Counted from the first letter of the stretch, positions 1 through 10,139 are shown. The stretch: 35,543 bases of DNA from Verrucomicrobiales bacterium (GCA_005793375.1 SXSK01000221.1:1-35543); one strand, 5' to 3'. Notes: generated by a model not told the origin, from the letters alone. Numbers and translations are program-made.

Positions 1-135
1 CCCAAACGCGAACCTGCCTACCTGGTGATTTTGGTGAAATATCACACACGGCGCAACGATCAGGCCTACCGCTCCCATCGTAAACGCCGCCTCAAAGAAC
101 TCAAAAAATGGAAATCCCTCAAAACGTCGCTGTAG
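1..135 (+). CDS. C-terminal fragment of an unidentified basic protein (5' end outside window)
   Basis: Frame 1 is open from the first base to a TAG at 133-135, giving 44 residues. The tail is strongly basic, with an RRND run followed by RSHRKRRLKELKKWKS, which suggests nucleic-acid binding or simply a charged C-terminal helix. No family can be assigned from so short a piece. The stop lies just before the next gene on the same strand, so it could be the end of an upstream co-transcribed gene. Whether it is a real coding end cannot be proven without the sequence to the left. Confidence 0.4.
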   Translation, partial: PKREPAYLVILVKYHTRRNDQAYRSHRKRRLKELKKWKSLKTSL

Positions 136-246
136 TGTTAAATGCGAATCGCGTTTATTCCACTCCCGAGAATCCCAGCGTTTTCCCATCGGAGTCGCCC
201 CAATCCAACCCTTCCTTTTTCAGAGCTACTTAGCCACCGTCCGCTC

Positions 247-3200
247 ATGCACCACCGCGTCTCGCTCTACCTCCTGACGCTCTTCACGACGTTCGTCATC
301 GCGCCCACTAATTTGGCGGCCGACCCCAATCGCCTGGTCTATTTGGATGAGGCCAACCCATTTTATCCAGGAACCACGTTTCCTCGGCTCACGACGCCAC
401 AATGGATCGGAGAACCCGGGGTCGATCTGGTGGTCACTCTGGGTATTGACGACATGAGCGGGCATTCAAGTTACGAAGCGTATCTTCGTCCCCTACTCGA
501 GCGGTTGAAGGCCATCGACGGCCGAGCTCCCGTCAGCATCTTCTGCAATACGCTCAACCCAGCCGAACCGCATCTTCAACAATGGCTTAAAGAAGGACTG
601 AGCCTTGAAGTTCATACCCTGAGCCATCCCTGCCCAATTCTGGCCAAAGGCGATTTTGCCTCAGCTGAAAACACCGTCCATGGAGGCATCGCATGGTTGA
701 ACACTGTCCCCAACGCTCACCCGGTCGCGTTTCGCACCCCTTGCTGCGATTCGATCAATAGTGCCAGTCCGCGCGTCTTCGATGAATTGCTCGCGCGCAC
801 CAATGCCCTCGGCCAATTCCTACGCATGGATTCGTCGGTAGCCATGATTTTCACTACCAACGACACCTCGTTGCCTCTCTCAGCGCTCTGGGACGCCGCC
901 AATCGGCCTCGATTCCGCAAGTACGTCCCTTTCCCGGCATTTGCCACGACCCTGGAAAATTATCCCTTTCCCTATGTCCACAGCCAAGTGTTATGGGAAA
1001 TGCCCTTTGTGGTGCCCAGCGACTGGGAATCGCAGAATCTCCAAGGAAACGCCCACCCACAGTTTCTGGAAGACTGGCTCATCGGATTGGACCTAGTGGC
1101 GGCCAAACAAGGCACGTTCAACACGATCTTCCACCCCGCCAACTGGAGTTCTCCGGCCCAGCATGTCTCCTTTATCGATCGCGCCGTCAAAAAATACGGC
1201 CAAAGGCTGCGTTTCTTAACCTACCGCGAGGTTCATGATCGTCTCACTCGACATCTCCTCGCCGGAGAGGCGCTGAGAGCGAACGACGGTGGCGACAATG
1301 GCGTGCGACTGCTCGACCTCAATGACGATGGTTTTTTGGATGTGCTTGTGGCCAATGACCGCGTTCGCCAGACCCGGATTTGGAATCCCACCCGCTCTGC
1401 CTGGACCGACAGCGCGTTTCCTGTCGCGCTGGTATCGACCACGGCGATCACCAGCAGCCTCTCGCCAAGGAACCGAACCACCGGTGTTCAGTTCGGTGTG
1501 ATTCATCCACAAGGAGACGTTTCCTGCCTGATAAGGTCTGAAGTTCAATCCGGGGCCTGGACCTTTCGAAACGGCGCCTGGCAAGACGATCCGGCTCTTC
1601 TGCGGGGATTGGAATTGAATGACCGTGAAATCCGCACCCACGACACGGGTCGTGATCGAGGGGTGCGCTTACGAAATGTCGACGGGACCGGCATGTGTGA
1701 ACTGCTGGTTTCTAACGAATCACAAAACGGAGTGTTCACCTGGTCGGAATCGGATCAAACCTGGAAGCGCCTGACATTCAGACTGCCGCCGGAAACGTCG
1801 ATCGTGGATGCGGAGGGCCACGACAATGGACTGCGATTCGCGGACATTAATGACGACGGGTTTGAGGACGTGTTGTTCTCGAATGCGACTCGTTATGCAG
1901 TTTGGCTGTTCGTTCCAGAACCGTTTCTTGGCTGGAACCGTGGTTGGAATCGAAAGGTGCTTTCGAGCGACGCCTCTGCCCCGCCTGCTCCACGTGAACT
2001 CCCCGCGTTCGTGCGGGCAGGCAGCCATCGAAACAACGGCGCGTGGATCCATTCCCGCCATCTTTGGTGGCAGAATGAGGACACAGCATCTCTGCCACAT
2101 CTCGTTGATCGGCGTTCCTTCGATCAACTGTTAATCGGCGTATCGCCACCGCCAAAATCCCCGGCGCAATCCCTGGCCAGCCTCCGGTTGCCTGCCGGTT
2201 TTCGGGCGGAATTGATGGCCGCCGAACCCTTGGTGCAGGATCCCATCGCCCTGGATTGGTCGGCGGATGGGCGTCTTTGGGTATTGGAGATGCGCGACTA
2301 TCCCTTAGGCATCGACGGTTCGGGCAAACCCGGCGGTGTTCTAAAGGTCCTGACGGACAGCGACGCCGATGGTCGCTTTGATCAGGCGACGGAGTTCATC
2401 AAAGACATCGCTTTTCCCAGCGGGTTGATGCCATGGCGCAGGGGCGTACTGATCAGCGCCGCACCCGACATCCTCTATGCGGAAGACACGGATGGAGACG
2501 GGCGCGCTGACAAACGCGAGGTGCTGTTCAGGGGTTTTGTCGAAGGGAACCAGCAACACCGTGTCAATGGATTCGCCCTCGGATTGGACGGCTGGATTTA
2601 TGGCGCCAATGGGGATAGCGGTGGTGAGATTCGGCTGATGGGACGTCTGGACGGTGTGCCCGTGAAACTTGGAGCACCCATCTCAATTCGCGGACGCGAT
2701 TTTCGGTTTCGCCCGGACACTGGTGACTTTGAGTCGATCGAGGGGCAAACCCAGTACGGGCGATGGCGAGACGACCAGGGGCGATGGTTTGGCAATGCCA
2801 ACTATACCTGGCTTTGGACCTACCAACTCCCATCGTATTACATCGCGCGCAATCCTCAGCTGATGGTGCGCGATCTGCGAACGATGCTGGCTTCCTATGA
2901 AGGCGGCCAACGAGTTTATCCCATCAGCCGCCCCCTCCAACGCCCCAAAGTGGTTGGTGACGACAATCACGTCACCAGCGCCAACTCTCCCACGCCCTAT
3001 CGCGACGACCTGTTCGGCCTGGCGTTCGAGCAGAGCGTGTTCGTCAGTGAACCCACCGAGAATCTGGTTCACCGGGAGGTCCTGATCGACTCGGGGTTCA
3101 CGCTCACCAGTCGCCGGGCACCCACCGAAACAACCAACGAGTTTCTCGCCAGCACCGACAACTGGTTCCGCCCAATCCAGACGCGTACAGGCCCCGATGG

Positions 3201-5010
3201 CGCGCTCTGGATCGCAGACATGTATCGCTTGTCCATCGAACATCCGGAGTGGATCCCCAAAGACCTCCAAGCGCGACTGAACCTGCGGGCAGGCGAGGAC
3301 CGCGGAAGGATCTATCGAATCCTGCCAACCGATGCACCGGCGCGTCCAGTCCTGCCCTTGGACCGCATGGACACGTTTCAATTGGTCGCCGCCATGGAAT
3401 CACCCAACGGCTGGCACCGCGATACCGCGATGCGACTGCTTTGGGAACGTCGTCCGCCGGAAGCTTCCGAACCGCTGGCAGCACACGTTCATCGATCAAT
3501 GCGTTGGCAGACGCGCTTGCAGGCACTTGCCACCCTGCATGGGTTGGGAGCCGCAACACCCGGTTTAGTGACCGAAGCCTTGTCCGACCAACATCCCGCG
3601 GTTCGAGTGCATGCGCTGCAAGTGGCAGAATCCTGGCTCAAACCCACATCAAAGGCCCACGTATCACTCGAGTCGTCGATTCTGGCTCTCGAGTCCGACC
3701 CGACACCGTCCGTGGCGCTGCAATTGGCCTTCACCCTAGGCGAACTGGCAGATCCGCGTTCCGGCAGCACACTGATCAGACTCGCCCAGCGCCACCCGGG
3801 CGATGTCGTCCTCCGAACGGCTGTCCTGAGCAGCGCCGTGCCCCATCTCAGCGCCATGATGGGAACCTTGACTCAACCTACCAATGCGACGGGCTTGGCC
3901 GAGTTGTTGGAACCACTCTTGGTCCTGGCAGCCCACAGGCAGCATCGTTCGGCGTTATCGCTCGGCATGACGGCAGCTTTCCAAACGCCATCCCGCGTCC
4001 CGCAAACCATTCAACTGCGGATCGGTGCCAGCCTTTTGGAAGTCCTCGACCGACGGAGGGGCGAACCGGATCCTGAGAACACCGCCATCCGAGACCAATT
4101 GGAGCCGCTGATCGCCAGCGCACAGAAACTGGCCGTGGAAACGTCCCACTCGGAATCGGCGCGCATGGCGGCCTTGCGATTGTACGGCCGGGGTCGCCAC
4201 ACCACCCCAGCGGACTGGGATCAACTCGCTCAGCTGCTAAGTGCGCAACATCCGCTCACGATTCAACAGGCGGCGCTCGCTGCATTCCGACGGGATCCCA
4301 GCTCTCGCCGGGAGACGGCAGAAGCGGTCCTCCGTCAGTGGCCCGCCTTAAGTCCCTCCATCCGCGGCGTGGCAACTGAACTATTGCTCGCCAAACCGGA
4401 CTGGACGCGCGCGCTGCTACAGGCCATGGACGAAAAACGTCTCGTTGCCGCCGACCTCGGTCCCGCCACACGCCAATCACTCTTAAATCATCCGGACGCC
4501 GCTCTTCGCAGCGCCGCGGCGAAGACGTTCGAGGCCGTCGTTTCCGACCGCCAAGCTGTCGTGCACACCTACCGAGCCCTTGAAACACTCCCAGGCGACC
4601 CTGAAAAAGGGCGAAGATCGTTTCAAACGCTGTGCGCCTCGTGTCATCGACTTCGCGGCGAAGGATTCCCGCTTGGGCCCGACCTCGCGGCCATCGGCGA
4701 CACCTCCATCCCGAGCCTGTTGATCTCCATCCTCGACCCCAACCGGAGTGTGCCAGAACCGTTCACGGCGTACCGGGTTATCACCCGATCCGGCGCAGAA
4801 TTCACTGGCGTCATTGCCGCCGAGTCACCCAATAACCTGACATTGCACCTGCCGGGTGGCGGCGAGGAAACCCTGTTGCGAACCGAAGTGGTTTCGCTCG
4901 CGGCCTCCCGCCAATCGTTGATGCCCGAGGGTTTTGAGACCAGCCTCGACCCTGGGGCCATGGCAGATCTCCTGGCCTTTATCACCAGTTCCGGGACACA
5001 TCCGAAATGA
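247..5010 (+). CDS. Exported multidomain protein: polysaccharide-deacetylase-like, FG-GAP-like repeats, PVC-type dehydrogenase, HEAT-like repeats, cytochrome c
   Basis: The ATG at 247 is preferred over the in-frame ATG at 142 because it begins a signal peptide (MHHRVSLYLLTLF..., cleavage near NLAA/DP). The product is 1587 residues. Residues about 60-370 resemble the NodB/polysaccharide deacetylase fold: D68-D69 in LGIDDM, H123 and H127 in HTLSH, and RTPCC in place of RxPxG. Residues about 375-590 carry FG-GAP/VCBS-like repeats with calcium-type loops (DLNDDGFLD, INDDGFED). From about 620 to 1010 is the PVC-type membrane-bound dehydrogenase propeller (LPAGFRAELMAAEP, DSDADGRFD, DTDGDGRAD). Helical HEAT-like repeats follow to about 1420. 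A C-terminal cytochrome domain has the haem motif CASCH at 1463-1467 and a likely axial Met in SLMPEGFE. The last two blocks are standard for Verrucomicrobia and Planctomycetes; the N-terminal deacetylase is the odd part. It probably acts in the periplasm as a redox enzyme on sugars. The substrate is unknown. rhaA follows 58 nt downstream on the same strand. Confidence 0.88.
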   Translation: MHHRVSLYLLTLFTTFVIAPTNLAADPNRLVYLDEANPFYPGTTFPRLTTPQWIGEPGVDLVVTLGIDDMSGHSSYEAYLRPLLERLKAIDGRAPVSIFCNTLNPAEPHLQQWLKEGLSLEVHTLSHPCPILAKGDFASAENTVHGGIAWLNTVPNAHPVAFRTPCCDSINSASPRVFDELLARTNALGQFLRMDSSVAMIFTTNDTSLPLSALWDAANRPRFRKYVPFPAFATTLENYPFPYVHSQVLWEMPFVVPSDWESQNLQGNAHPQFLEDWLIGLDLVAAKQGTFNTIFHPANWSSPAQHVSFIDRAVKKYGQRLRFLTYREVHDRLTRHLLAGEALRANDGGDNGVRLLDLNDDGFLDVLVANDRVRQTRIWNPTRSAWTDSAFPVALVSTTAITSSLSPRNRTTGVQFGVIHPQGDVSCLIRSEVQSGAWTFRNGAWQDDPALLRGLELNDREIRTHDTGRDRGVRLRNVDGTGMCELLVSNESQNGVFTWSESDQTWKRLTFRLPPETSIVDAEGHDNGLRFADINDDGFEDVLFSNATRYAVWLFVPEPFLGWNRGWNRKVLSSDASAPPAPRELPAFVRAGSHRNNGAWIHSRHLWWQNEDTASLPHLVDRRSFDQLLIGVSPPPKSPAQSLASLRLPAGFRAELMAAEPLVQDPIALDWSADGRLWVLEMRDYPLGIDGSGKPGGVLKVLTDSDADGRFDQATEFIKDIAFPSGLMPWRRGVLISAAPDILYAEDTDGDGRADKREVLFRGFVEGNQQHRVNGFALGLDGWIYGANGDSGGEIRLMGRLDGVPVKLGAPISIRGRDFRFRPDTGDFESIEGQTQYGRWRDDQGRWFGNANYTWLWTYQLPSYYIARNPQLMVRDLRTMLASYEGGQRVYPISRPLQRPKVVGDDNHVTSANSPTPYRDDLFGLAFEQSVFVSEPTENLVHREVLIDSGFTLTSRRAPTETTNEFLASTDNWFRPIQTRTGPDGALWIADMYRLSIEHPEWIPKDLQARLNLRAGEDRGRIYRILPTDAPARPVLPLDRMDTFQLVAAMESPNGWHRDTAMRLLWERRPPEASEPLAAHVHRSMRWQTRLQALATLHGLGAATPGLVTEALSDQHPAVRVHALQVAESWLKPTSKAHVSLESSILALESDPTPSVALQLAFTLGELADPRSGSTLIRLAQRHPGDVVLRTAVLSSAVPHLSAMMGTLTQPTNATGLAELLEPLLVLAAHRQHRSALSLGMTAAFQTPSRVPQTIQLRIGASLLEVLDRRRGEPDPENTAIRDQLEPLIASAQKLAVETSHSESARMAALRLYGRGRHTTPADWDQLAQLLSAQHPLTIQQAALAAFRRDPSSRRETAEAVLRQWPALSPSIRGVATELLLAKPDWTRALLQAMDEKRLVAADLGPATRQSLLNHPDAALRSAAAKTFEAVVSDRQAVVHTYRALETLPGDPEKGRRSFQTLCASCHRLRGEGFPLGPDLAAIGDTSIPSLLISILDPNRSVPEPFTAYRVITRSGAEFTGVIAAESPNNLTLHLPGGGEETLLRTEVVSLAASRQSLMPEGFETSLDPGAMADLLAFITSSGTHPK

Positions 5011-5068
5011 ACCTGAGTCCTGGAAACGGGTTGTTGGTGTTTGAGACGCCTTCGTTATAGAGTTGGCC

Positions 5069-6358
5069 ATGCCGAGCACCGTTCGCAAGCGAGCCGCCCG
5101 TGTCACCCGGGCACCGGGGGCTTTCCCTCTCGCTGCACTCCAATACGCCGACTGGGGCGTCGATGTGGAGTCCGCCCTGAAGACCCTCGCGCACCAGGCC
5201 ATCTCAGTGCACTGCTGGCAGGGAGACGACGTTGGCGGCTTCGAATCGGCTGGTGTGGATATCGGCGGCGGACTCGCCGTGACCGGGAGTTATCCGGGAA
5301 AGGCTCGCACCCCGGATGAACTGCGACTGGATCTCGACACTGCCTATGCGCTCATCCCAGGTCGACACCGGCTCAACCTCCATGCGTTCTACGGCGAGTT
5401 CGGTGGGCGACGCGTGGATCGCGATGCCATAGCCCCAGAGCATTTCAAGGAGTGGATTGCCTGGGCCAAAGAGCGAGGTATCGGACTGGATTTTAACCCC
5501 ACCTGTTTTGCTCATCCTCGGGCGGCAGACGGGATGACCTTGGCACACCCCGAACGTTCCACTCGACGCTTTTGGATTGAACACTGCCGGAGAAGTCGCG
5601 AAATCGGGGCGTCGATGGGCAAGGCGCTTGGAACACCTTGTATCACGAATATTTGGATTCCCGACGGATTCAAAGACACCCCCGCGGATCGTCGCGGTCC
5701 ACGCGAACGTCTCGCGGAATCGTTGGATGAGGTGTTTCAGAAAAAACTGCTGGCGAACCACAACCTGGACGCCGTGGAGGGAAAACTGTTCGGGATCGGT
5801 GCAGAGAGTTGCACCGTGGGTTCTCACGAATTCTACCTGGGCTATGCCATCACACGACGAAAACTGCTCTGCCTGGATGCGGGCCATTATCATCCGACCG
5901 AGAGTATGGCGGACAAGATTTCCAGCGTGTTGCAATTCCTGCCCTCGGTCTTGTTGCACGTCAGCCGCGGGGTACGGTGGGATAGCGATCACGTGGTCAC
6001 ACTCAATGACGACCTGCTGGCCATTGCGCGCGAGGTAATCGCCAATGGTTATCTGGATCGGGTCCACCTGGGGCTGGACTATTTTGATGCCAGCATCAAT
6101 CGGATCGCAGCCTGGGTGCTGGGAACCAGGAACCTGCAACGGGCATTATTGACGGCCTTATTGGAACCCCCGGGGATCTTGGAAGCGGAACACGCCGGCG
6201 ATCGAACACGGCGCTTGGTCCTTCAAGAAGAATCCCGTGGACTGCCTTTTGGCATTGTGTGGGACGAGTTTTGTCAACGCCACGGCGTGCCGGTTGGCGA
6301 CCGCTGGCTCGAGCGGGTCAAACACTACGAAACGAGCGTGCTTGCTCATCGCCGCTGA
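5069..6358 (+). CDS. rhaA: L-rhamnose isomerase
   Basis: This cytosolic enzyme interconverts L-rhamnose and L-rhamnulose using divalent metals. The 429-residue product is close to the usual ~419 and aligns along its length with the E. coli enzyme as I remember it: [105 protein letters not shown]. The metal-binding residues in GAES, LDAGHYH, RWDSDH and LDYFD are present. The ATG at 5069 is chosen; a TTG two codons upstream is also in frame, and no clear ribosome-binding site decides between them. The N-terminus is a few residues longer than usual and basic. No rhamnulokinase, aldolase or RhaR-type regulator is nearby, so the rest of the pathway must lie elsewhere. Confidence 0.96.
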   Translation: MPSTVRKRAARVTRAPGAFPLAALQYADWGVDVESALKTLAHQAISVHCWQGDDVGGFESAGVDIGGGLAVTGSYPGKARTPDELRLDLDTAYALIPGRHRLNLHAFYGEFGGRRVDRDAIAPEHFKEWIAWAKERGIGLDFNPTCFAHPRAADGMTLAHPERSTRRFWIEHCRRSREIGASMGKALGTPCITNIWIPDGFKDTPADRRGPRERLAESLDEVFQKKLLANHNLDAVEGKLFGIGAESCTVGSHEFYLGYAITRRKLLCLDAGHYHPTESMADKISSVLQFLPSVLLHVSRGVRWDSDHVVTLNDDLLAIAREVIANGYLDRVHLGLDYFDASINRIAAWVLGTRNLQRALLTALLEPPGILEAEHAGDRTRRLVLQEESRGLPFGIVWDEFCQRHGVPVGDRWLERVKHYETSVLAHRR

Positions 6359-6420
6359 GGGCAAATAGCCTACCCAATTAAGCCACCCGATCAGCCGTCG
6401 GCGTTACCCCATGGCGCACC

Positions 6421-7071
6421 ATGGATTTTGAATTTTTTATTAAGGGTCTTTCCATTGGATTCACGATTGCGGCCCCCGTGGATCCTATCGGAGTACTCTG
6501 CATCCGGCGATCGATTTCTGAGGGGCGCTGGATAGGTCTCGCCTGCGGTCTGGGTGCCGCTGCGGCGGATGCACTCTATGGATCCATTGTGGCATTTGGC
6601 CTAACGCTGCTTTCCGATTTGATCCAATCCCAGCGGATTCTCTGCCAGGGCCTCGGAGGCTTGTTCCTTGGTTATCTGGGTTTACAAACCTTTCGTTCAG
6701 AGCCCGCAACTACCGCGGCTTCCGTTAAGCGCGGCGGCTATGTAGGATCCTTCCTTTCCACCTTGTTTCTGACACTCGCCAATCCCATGACCATGACATT
6801 GTTCCTGGGTATCTTCGTCAGCGCCGGTGTCGGCATCCAATCACCGGATCCTCTCCGCGCTTTGCTCATGGTGATCGGCGTCTTCTTGGGCTCAGCGGCC
6901 TGGTGGTGGTTTCTCAGCTGGGGTGCGTCGTCGCTCAAGGATCGACTGTCTCAAAACTGGCTTCGCCAGCTCAACCGCGGCTCGGGTATACTCATCGCCG
7001 GATTCGGCCTTTATCAGCTTTTTAGACTCGTCACGATAGATGGTGGTATGCCATCCCCTGCGTCACCCTGA
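6421..7071 (+). CDS. LysE/RhtB-family membrane exporter
   Basis: This is an inner-membrane protein of 216 residues, the normal length for LysE/RhtB amino-acid or metabolite exporters. The first helix has the family-like pattern GFTIAAPVDPIGVLCIRRS, where the motif is usually PGP; here it reads PVDP. GLGAAAADALYG, LGYLGLQTF, LTLANPMTMTLF and GSAAWWWFLS match later family positions, and about six hydrophobic segments can be counted. The substrate cannot be predicted. It lies 62 nt after rhaA on the same strand and may share its transcript, but no functional link is obvious. The ATG at 6421 lacks a Shine-Dalgarno sequence. Confidence 0.85.
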   Translation: MDFEFFIKGLSIGFTIAAPVDPIGVLCIRRSISEGRWIGLACGLGAAAADALYGSIVAFGLTLLSDLIQSQRILCQGLGGLFLGYLGLQTFRSEPATTAASVKRGGYVGSFLSTLFLTLANPMTMTLFLGIFVSAGVGIQSPDPLRALLMVIGVFLGSAAWWWFLSWGASSLKDRLSQNWLRQLNRGSGILIAGFGLYQLFRLVTIDGGMPSPASP

Positions 7072-7178
7072 ACTTGGTGTTCGATTGCTCAAGACACGGG
7101 CAATTCTCGCCAATTACCGCAAAGCGCCCCCAAAGGTCGCGATCCACGTTCCGGGCAGACCGGAATCAGAAAAATTGA

Positions 7179-7199
7179 ATGCCAATGCCAATGCCTATG
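7179..7199 (+). repeat. Tandem ATGCCA hexamers giving four in-frame start codons
   Basis: ATGCCA occurs twice in tandem, followed by ATGCCT and then ATGAAT. This places four ATG codons six nucleotides apart in one frame and gives a Met-Pro-Met-Pro-Met-Pro-Met N-terminus if the first is used. The sequence is directly visible; any effect on translation is inference. Confidence 0.75.
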
Positions 7200-7652
7200 A
7201 ATACGGTGCATCAACGAATCATAAACCATCCTTGCTTCTCCAGCATGCAACCGGAACACCAGGCCGTTTTGGCCGAGTGTGCCAGCGAGCAATCCTTTGA
7301 AGCCGGCGCCATCCTATTTCGCGAAGGCGAACCCGCAAACCAGCTCTACCTGATCGAGTCCGGAAAGGTTGCTTTAGAAATGCGCATGCCCGCGGGAGGC
7401 ATGGCGACGATACAGGTCTTGGGGCCTGACGAGTTGTTGGGTTGGTCGTGGTTGTTCCCGCCGTTCACGTGGCACCTCCAAGCTCGGGCGCTCGAACCGG
7501 TGCGGACCGTAGTACTCAATGGCGGCCACCTGCTTGCCACCGCCGAAGAAGATACACGTTTTGGGTATTGTTTGATGAAACGCGTGGCCCAGATGGTCAT
7601 CCATCGCCTGCAAGCCACGCGACGCCAAATGATCCCCAATTCAGTTAAATAA
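7179..7652 (+). CDS. Stand-alone cyclic-nucleotide-binding (Crp/Fnr-type sensor) domain protein
   Basis: The 157-residue protein is essentially one cNMP-binding beta-barrel: FEAGAILFREGEPANQLYLIESGKVAL, then LGPDELLGWSWLF, then a C-terminal helix ending in HRLQATRRQM. The C-terminal helix-turn-helix of true Crp/Fnr regulators is absent, so it is unlikely to bind DNA alone. The phosphate-binding cassette is divergent (GPDELLGWSW, with no RxA motif), so cyclic nucleotide binding is uncertain. The start is ambiguous: four in-frame ATGs at 7179, 7185, 7191 and 7197 lie within a hexamer repeat. It ends 18 nt before ppsA and is probably co-transcribed, suggesting a regulatory or sensing role tied to PEP synthase. 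Confidence 0.82.
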   Translation: MPMPMPMNTVHQRIINHPCFSSMQPEHQAVLAECASEQSFEAGAILFREGEPANQLYLIESGKVALEMRMPAGGMATIQVLGPDELLGWSWLFPPFTWHLQARALEPVRTVVLNGGHLLATAEEDTRFGYCLMKRVAQMVIHRLQATRRQMIPNSVK

Positions 7653-7670
7653 TGAACCCTTTGAACCCAT

Positions 7671-10139
7671 ATGCCTGAGACTCCCGCCTCCCCATCCATG
7701 GGCGCCCTTGGCTCTCCAGGCACCTCCGGGAGTTCCTCCAATCAGTTCATTCGGTGGTTCCGAGAAATTGGCATCCAAGACGTGCCGCTGGTAGGGGGTA
7801 AGAACGCCTCCCTGGGGGAAATGTTCCGCGAACTTACCCCCAAAGGAGTTCGTATACCGGACGGTTTCGCGGTCACAGCCGACGCCTATCGCCACTTTCT
7901 CCGATCGGTCGGACTCGACGACTGGATTCGTCAGGTTTTGTCCGACTTGGACACACAGGATATGGAGAATTTGCAACGGCGGGGTTCCCAGATCCGTCAT
8001 GCCATTCTCGCCGCAGATCTACCCTCAGACCTGCGCGCCGAAATCACCGCCGCTTATGATCAATTTGGCGGATCGAAAAGCCATCCCATCGACGTGGCCG
8101 TCCGCAGCAGCGCCACCGCCGAGGACCTGCCAGATGCCTCCTTCGCTGGTCAACAAGAGACCTATCTCAATGTGTCCGGCCATCATGCCCTGCTGGATTG
8201 CTGCAAACGAAGTTTTGCTTCCTTGTTCACCGACCGCGCCATCTCGTACCGCACGGACAAACACTTCGACCATTTCAAGGTCGCCCTCAGCATCGGTGTC
8301 CAGCGGATGGTCCGCTCAGACCTCGCATCCAGCGGCGTCCTTTTCACCCTCGATACCGAAACCGGATTTCGAAACGTCGTCTTGATCAACGCCGCCTACG
8401 GTCTCGGCGAAAATGTGGTCCAAGGATCGGTTAATCCGGACGAATACTACGTCCACAAACCCACGCTCCAAACCGGGTTCAAACCCATCCTCCAGAAGAT
8501 TCTCGGCACCAAGGAATTCAAGCTGGTCTATGACGTGGGTGGGGGAAAAATGGTGAAGAACATTCCGGTTTCGCTGAGAGATCGACGTCGGTTCGCGATT
8601 GGGGATGAGGATGTGCTACAGCTGGCGCGATGGGCGTGCCAGATTGAGGATCACTATTCTGCGGCGCGCGGTCAGCCCACCCCTATGGACATTGAGTGGG
8701 CCAAGGACGGCAACACGGGCGAACTCTTTATCGTGCAGGCCCGCCCTGAAACGGTGCAGTCGCGCAAAGGACTGGAATCCATCGAATCCTATAAATTGCT
8801 GGAACGTTCCCCAGTCCTGATCACCGGCCGCAGCGTCGGCGACCGAATTGCCACCGGCCCGGTTCGAGTGATTGATAGCCCCCAACGGATCGCTGAATTC
8901 CAGGCCGGTGAAGTCCTGGTAACCGACAAAACGGATCCCGATTGTGAGCCGGTCATGAAAAAGGCCGACGCCATCATCACAAACCGCTGCGGCCGCACCT
9001 GCCATGCCGCCATCGTCAGTCGCGAACTCGGGGTCCCCGCGATTGTTGGCACCGAACACGGCACCGAACTCCTGAAAACCGGGCACCTGGTGACAGTCAG
9101 TTGCTCCGAAGGTGACACGGGTCTCGTTTATCAGGGAGCCCTGCGTTTCGAAGTCCAGCGTACCGAACTCCAGGACCTTCGACGCCCCCGTACGCGTGTC
9201 CTGATGAATGTGGGCAATCCTGAGGAGGCCTTCGCATTGTCCATGCTGCCCAATGACGGCGTGGGACTCGCTCGCGAAGAGTTTATCATCAGCACCTACA
9301 TCAAAATCCATCCGATGGCCCTGGTGAACTATCACCAACTCACTGACGCGACTGTGCGGGCACAAATCGATGAACTCACCGTCGGCTACACAGATAAACC
9401 GCAGTTTTTCGTGGATAAACTCGCACAGGGCGTCGCGATGATCGCCGCCGCGTTTTATCCTAAAGATGTCATCCTGCGCCTCAGCGATTTCAAGACCAAC
9501 GAATACGCGAATCTGATTGGGGGTGTTGCTTATGAACCCGTTGAAGAAAACCCCATGATCGGGTTCCGTGGTGCCAGTCGTTATTATCATCCGCGTTACC
9601 AAGCCGGGTTCGCCCTGGAATGTCGCGCGGTGAAGAAGGTCCGCGATGAAATGGGCCTGACGAATCTCAAACTGATGATCCCCTTCTGCCGCACCGTAGA
9701 GGAAGGGCGTCGCGTGCAGGCCGAGATGGCATTGCACGGTCTGGTCCGCGGACAAAACGCGCTGGAACTGTATGTGATGTGCGAGATCCCCAGCAACGTT
9801 CTGCTGGCCGCCGAGTTCGCCGAAATTTTCGACGGCTTCAGCATCGGGTCGAATGACCTCACCCAACTCACTCTAGGCGTGGATCGCGACAGCGAAATCG
9901 TGGCACCGATCTTTGACGAGCGGAATCCCGCGGTAAAATCCCTCATTGCCACGGTCATCCGTGTGTGTCGTGAGAAACACCGCAAAATTGGCATCTGCGG
10001 ACAAGCTCCCAGTGATTACCCGGAATTCGCCCAGTTTCTGGTGGAACGTGGCATCGACAGCATTTCGCTGAACCCGGACAGCGTCCTAAAAACCACGGCT
10101 GCCATTCTGCAGCAGGAAGCACGACTCGCGACGTCATGA
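7671..10139 (+). CDS. ppsA: Phosphoenolpyruvate synthase (pyruvate, water dikinase)
   Basis: Converts pyruvate, ATP and water to phosphoenolpyruvate, AMP and phosphate, the entry step of gluconeogenesis from pyruvate. The 822-residue product has all three domains. The N-terminal ATP-grasp-like PPDK_N domain includes [33 protein letters not shown] and MDIEWAKDG. The mobile phosphohistidine domain has [12 protein letters not shown] with H445. The C-terminal PEP/pyruvate barrel includes [30 protein letters not shown] and GICGQAPSD. The first 25 residues are a Ser/Pro/Gly-rich extension compared with the E. coli enzyme, so the ATG at 7698 is an alternative start. The stop codon overlaps the start of the next gene (ATGA), suggesting translational coupling to the acyl-CoA synthetase. 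Confidence 0.97.
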   Translation: MPETPASPSMGALGSPGTSGSSSNQFIRWFREIGIQDVPLVGGKNASLGEMFRELTPKGVRIPDGFAVTADAYRHFLRSVGLDDWIRQVLSDLDTQDMENLQRRGSQIRHAILAADLPSDLRAEITAAYDQFGGSKSHPIDVAVRSSATAEDLPDASFAGQQETYLNVSGHHALLDCCKRSFASLFTDRAISYRTDKHFDHFKVALSIGVQRMVRSDLASSGVLFTLDTETGFRNVVLINAAYGLGENVVQGSVNPDEYYVHKPTLQTGFKPILQKILGTKEFKLVYDVGGGKMVKNIPVSLRDRRRFAIGDEDVLQLARWACQIEDHYSAARGQPTPMDIEWAKDGNTGELFIVQARPETVQSRKGLESIESYKLLERSPVLITGRSVGDRIATGPVRVIDSPQRIAEFQAGEVLVTDKTDPDCEPVMKKADAIITNRCGRTCHAAIVSRELGVPAIVGTEHGTELLKTGHLVTVSCSEGDTGLVYQGALRFEVQRTELQDLRRPRTRVLMNVGNPEEAFALSMLPNDGVGLAREEFIISTYIKIHPMALVNYHQLTDATVRAQIDELTVGYTDKPQFFVDKLAQGVAMIAAAFYPKDVILRLSDFKTNEYANLIGGVAYEPVEENPMIGFRGASRYYHPRYQAGFALECRAVKKVRDEMGLTNLKLMIPFCRTVEEGRRVQAEMALHGLVRGQNALELYVMCEIPSNVLLAAEFAEIFDGFSIGSNDLTQLTLGVDRDSEIVAPIFDERNPAVKSLIATVIRVCREKHRKIGICGQAPSDYPEFAQFLVERGIDSISLNPDSVLKTTAAILQQEARLATS

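Noticed and set aside
2683-3381. 232-codon minus-strand frame inside the giant cytochrome gene
   Set aside because: Antisense to the conserved propeller domain; no independent support.
3249-4076. 275-codon plus-strand frame inside the giant cytochrome gene
   Set aside because: Out of frame within the helical-repeat region, low-complexity Arg/Pro/Ser-rich, no motif.
5204-6139. 311-codon minus-strand frame opposite rhaA
   Set aside because: Antisense to a full-length conserved enzyme and without recognisable protein features.
8616-9866. 416-codon open frame on the minus strand opposite ppsA
   Set aside because: It lies wholly antisense to a clearly conserved gene, shows no family motifs, and long antisense frames are expected in GC-rich coding DNA.
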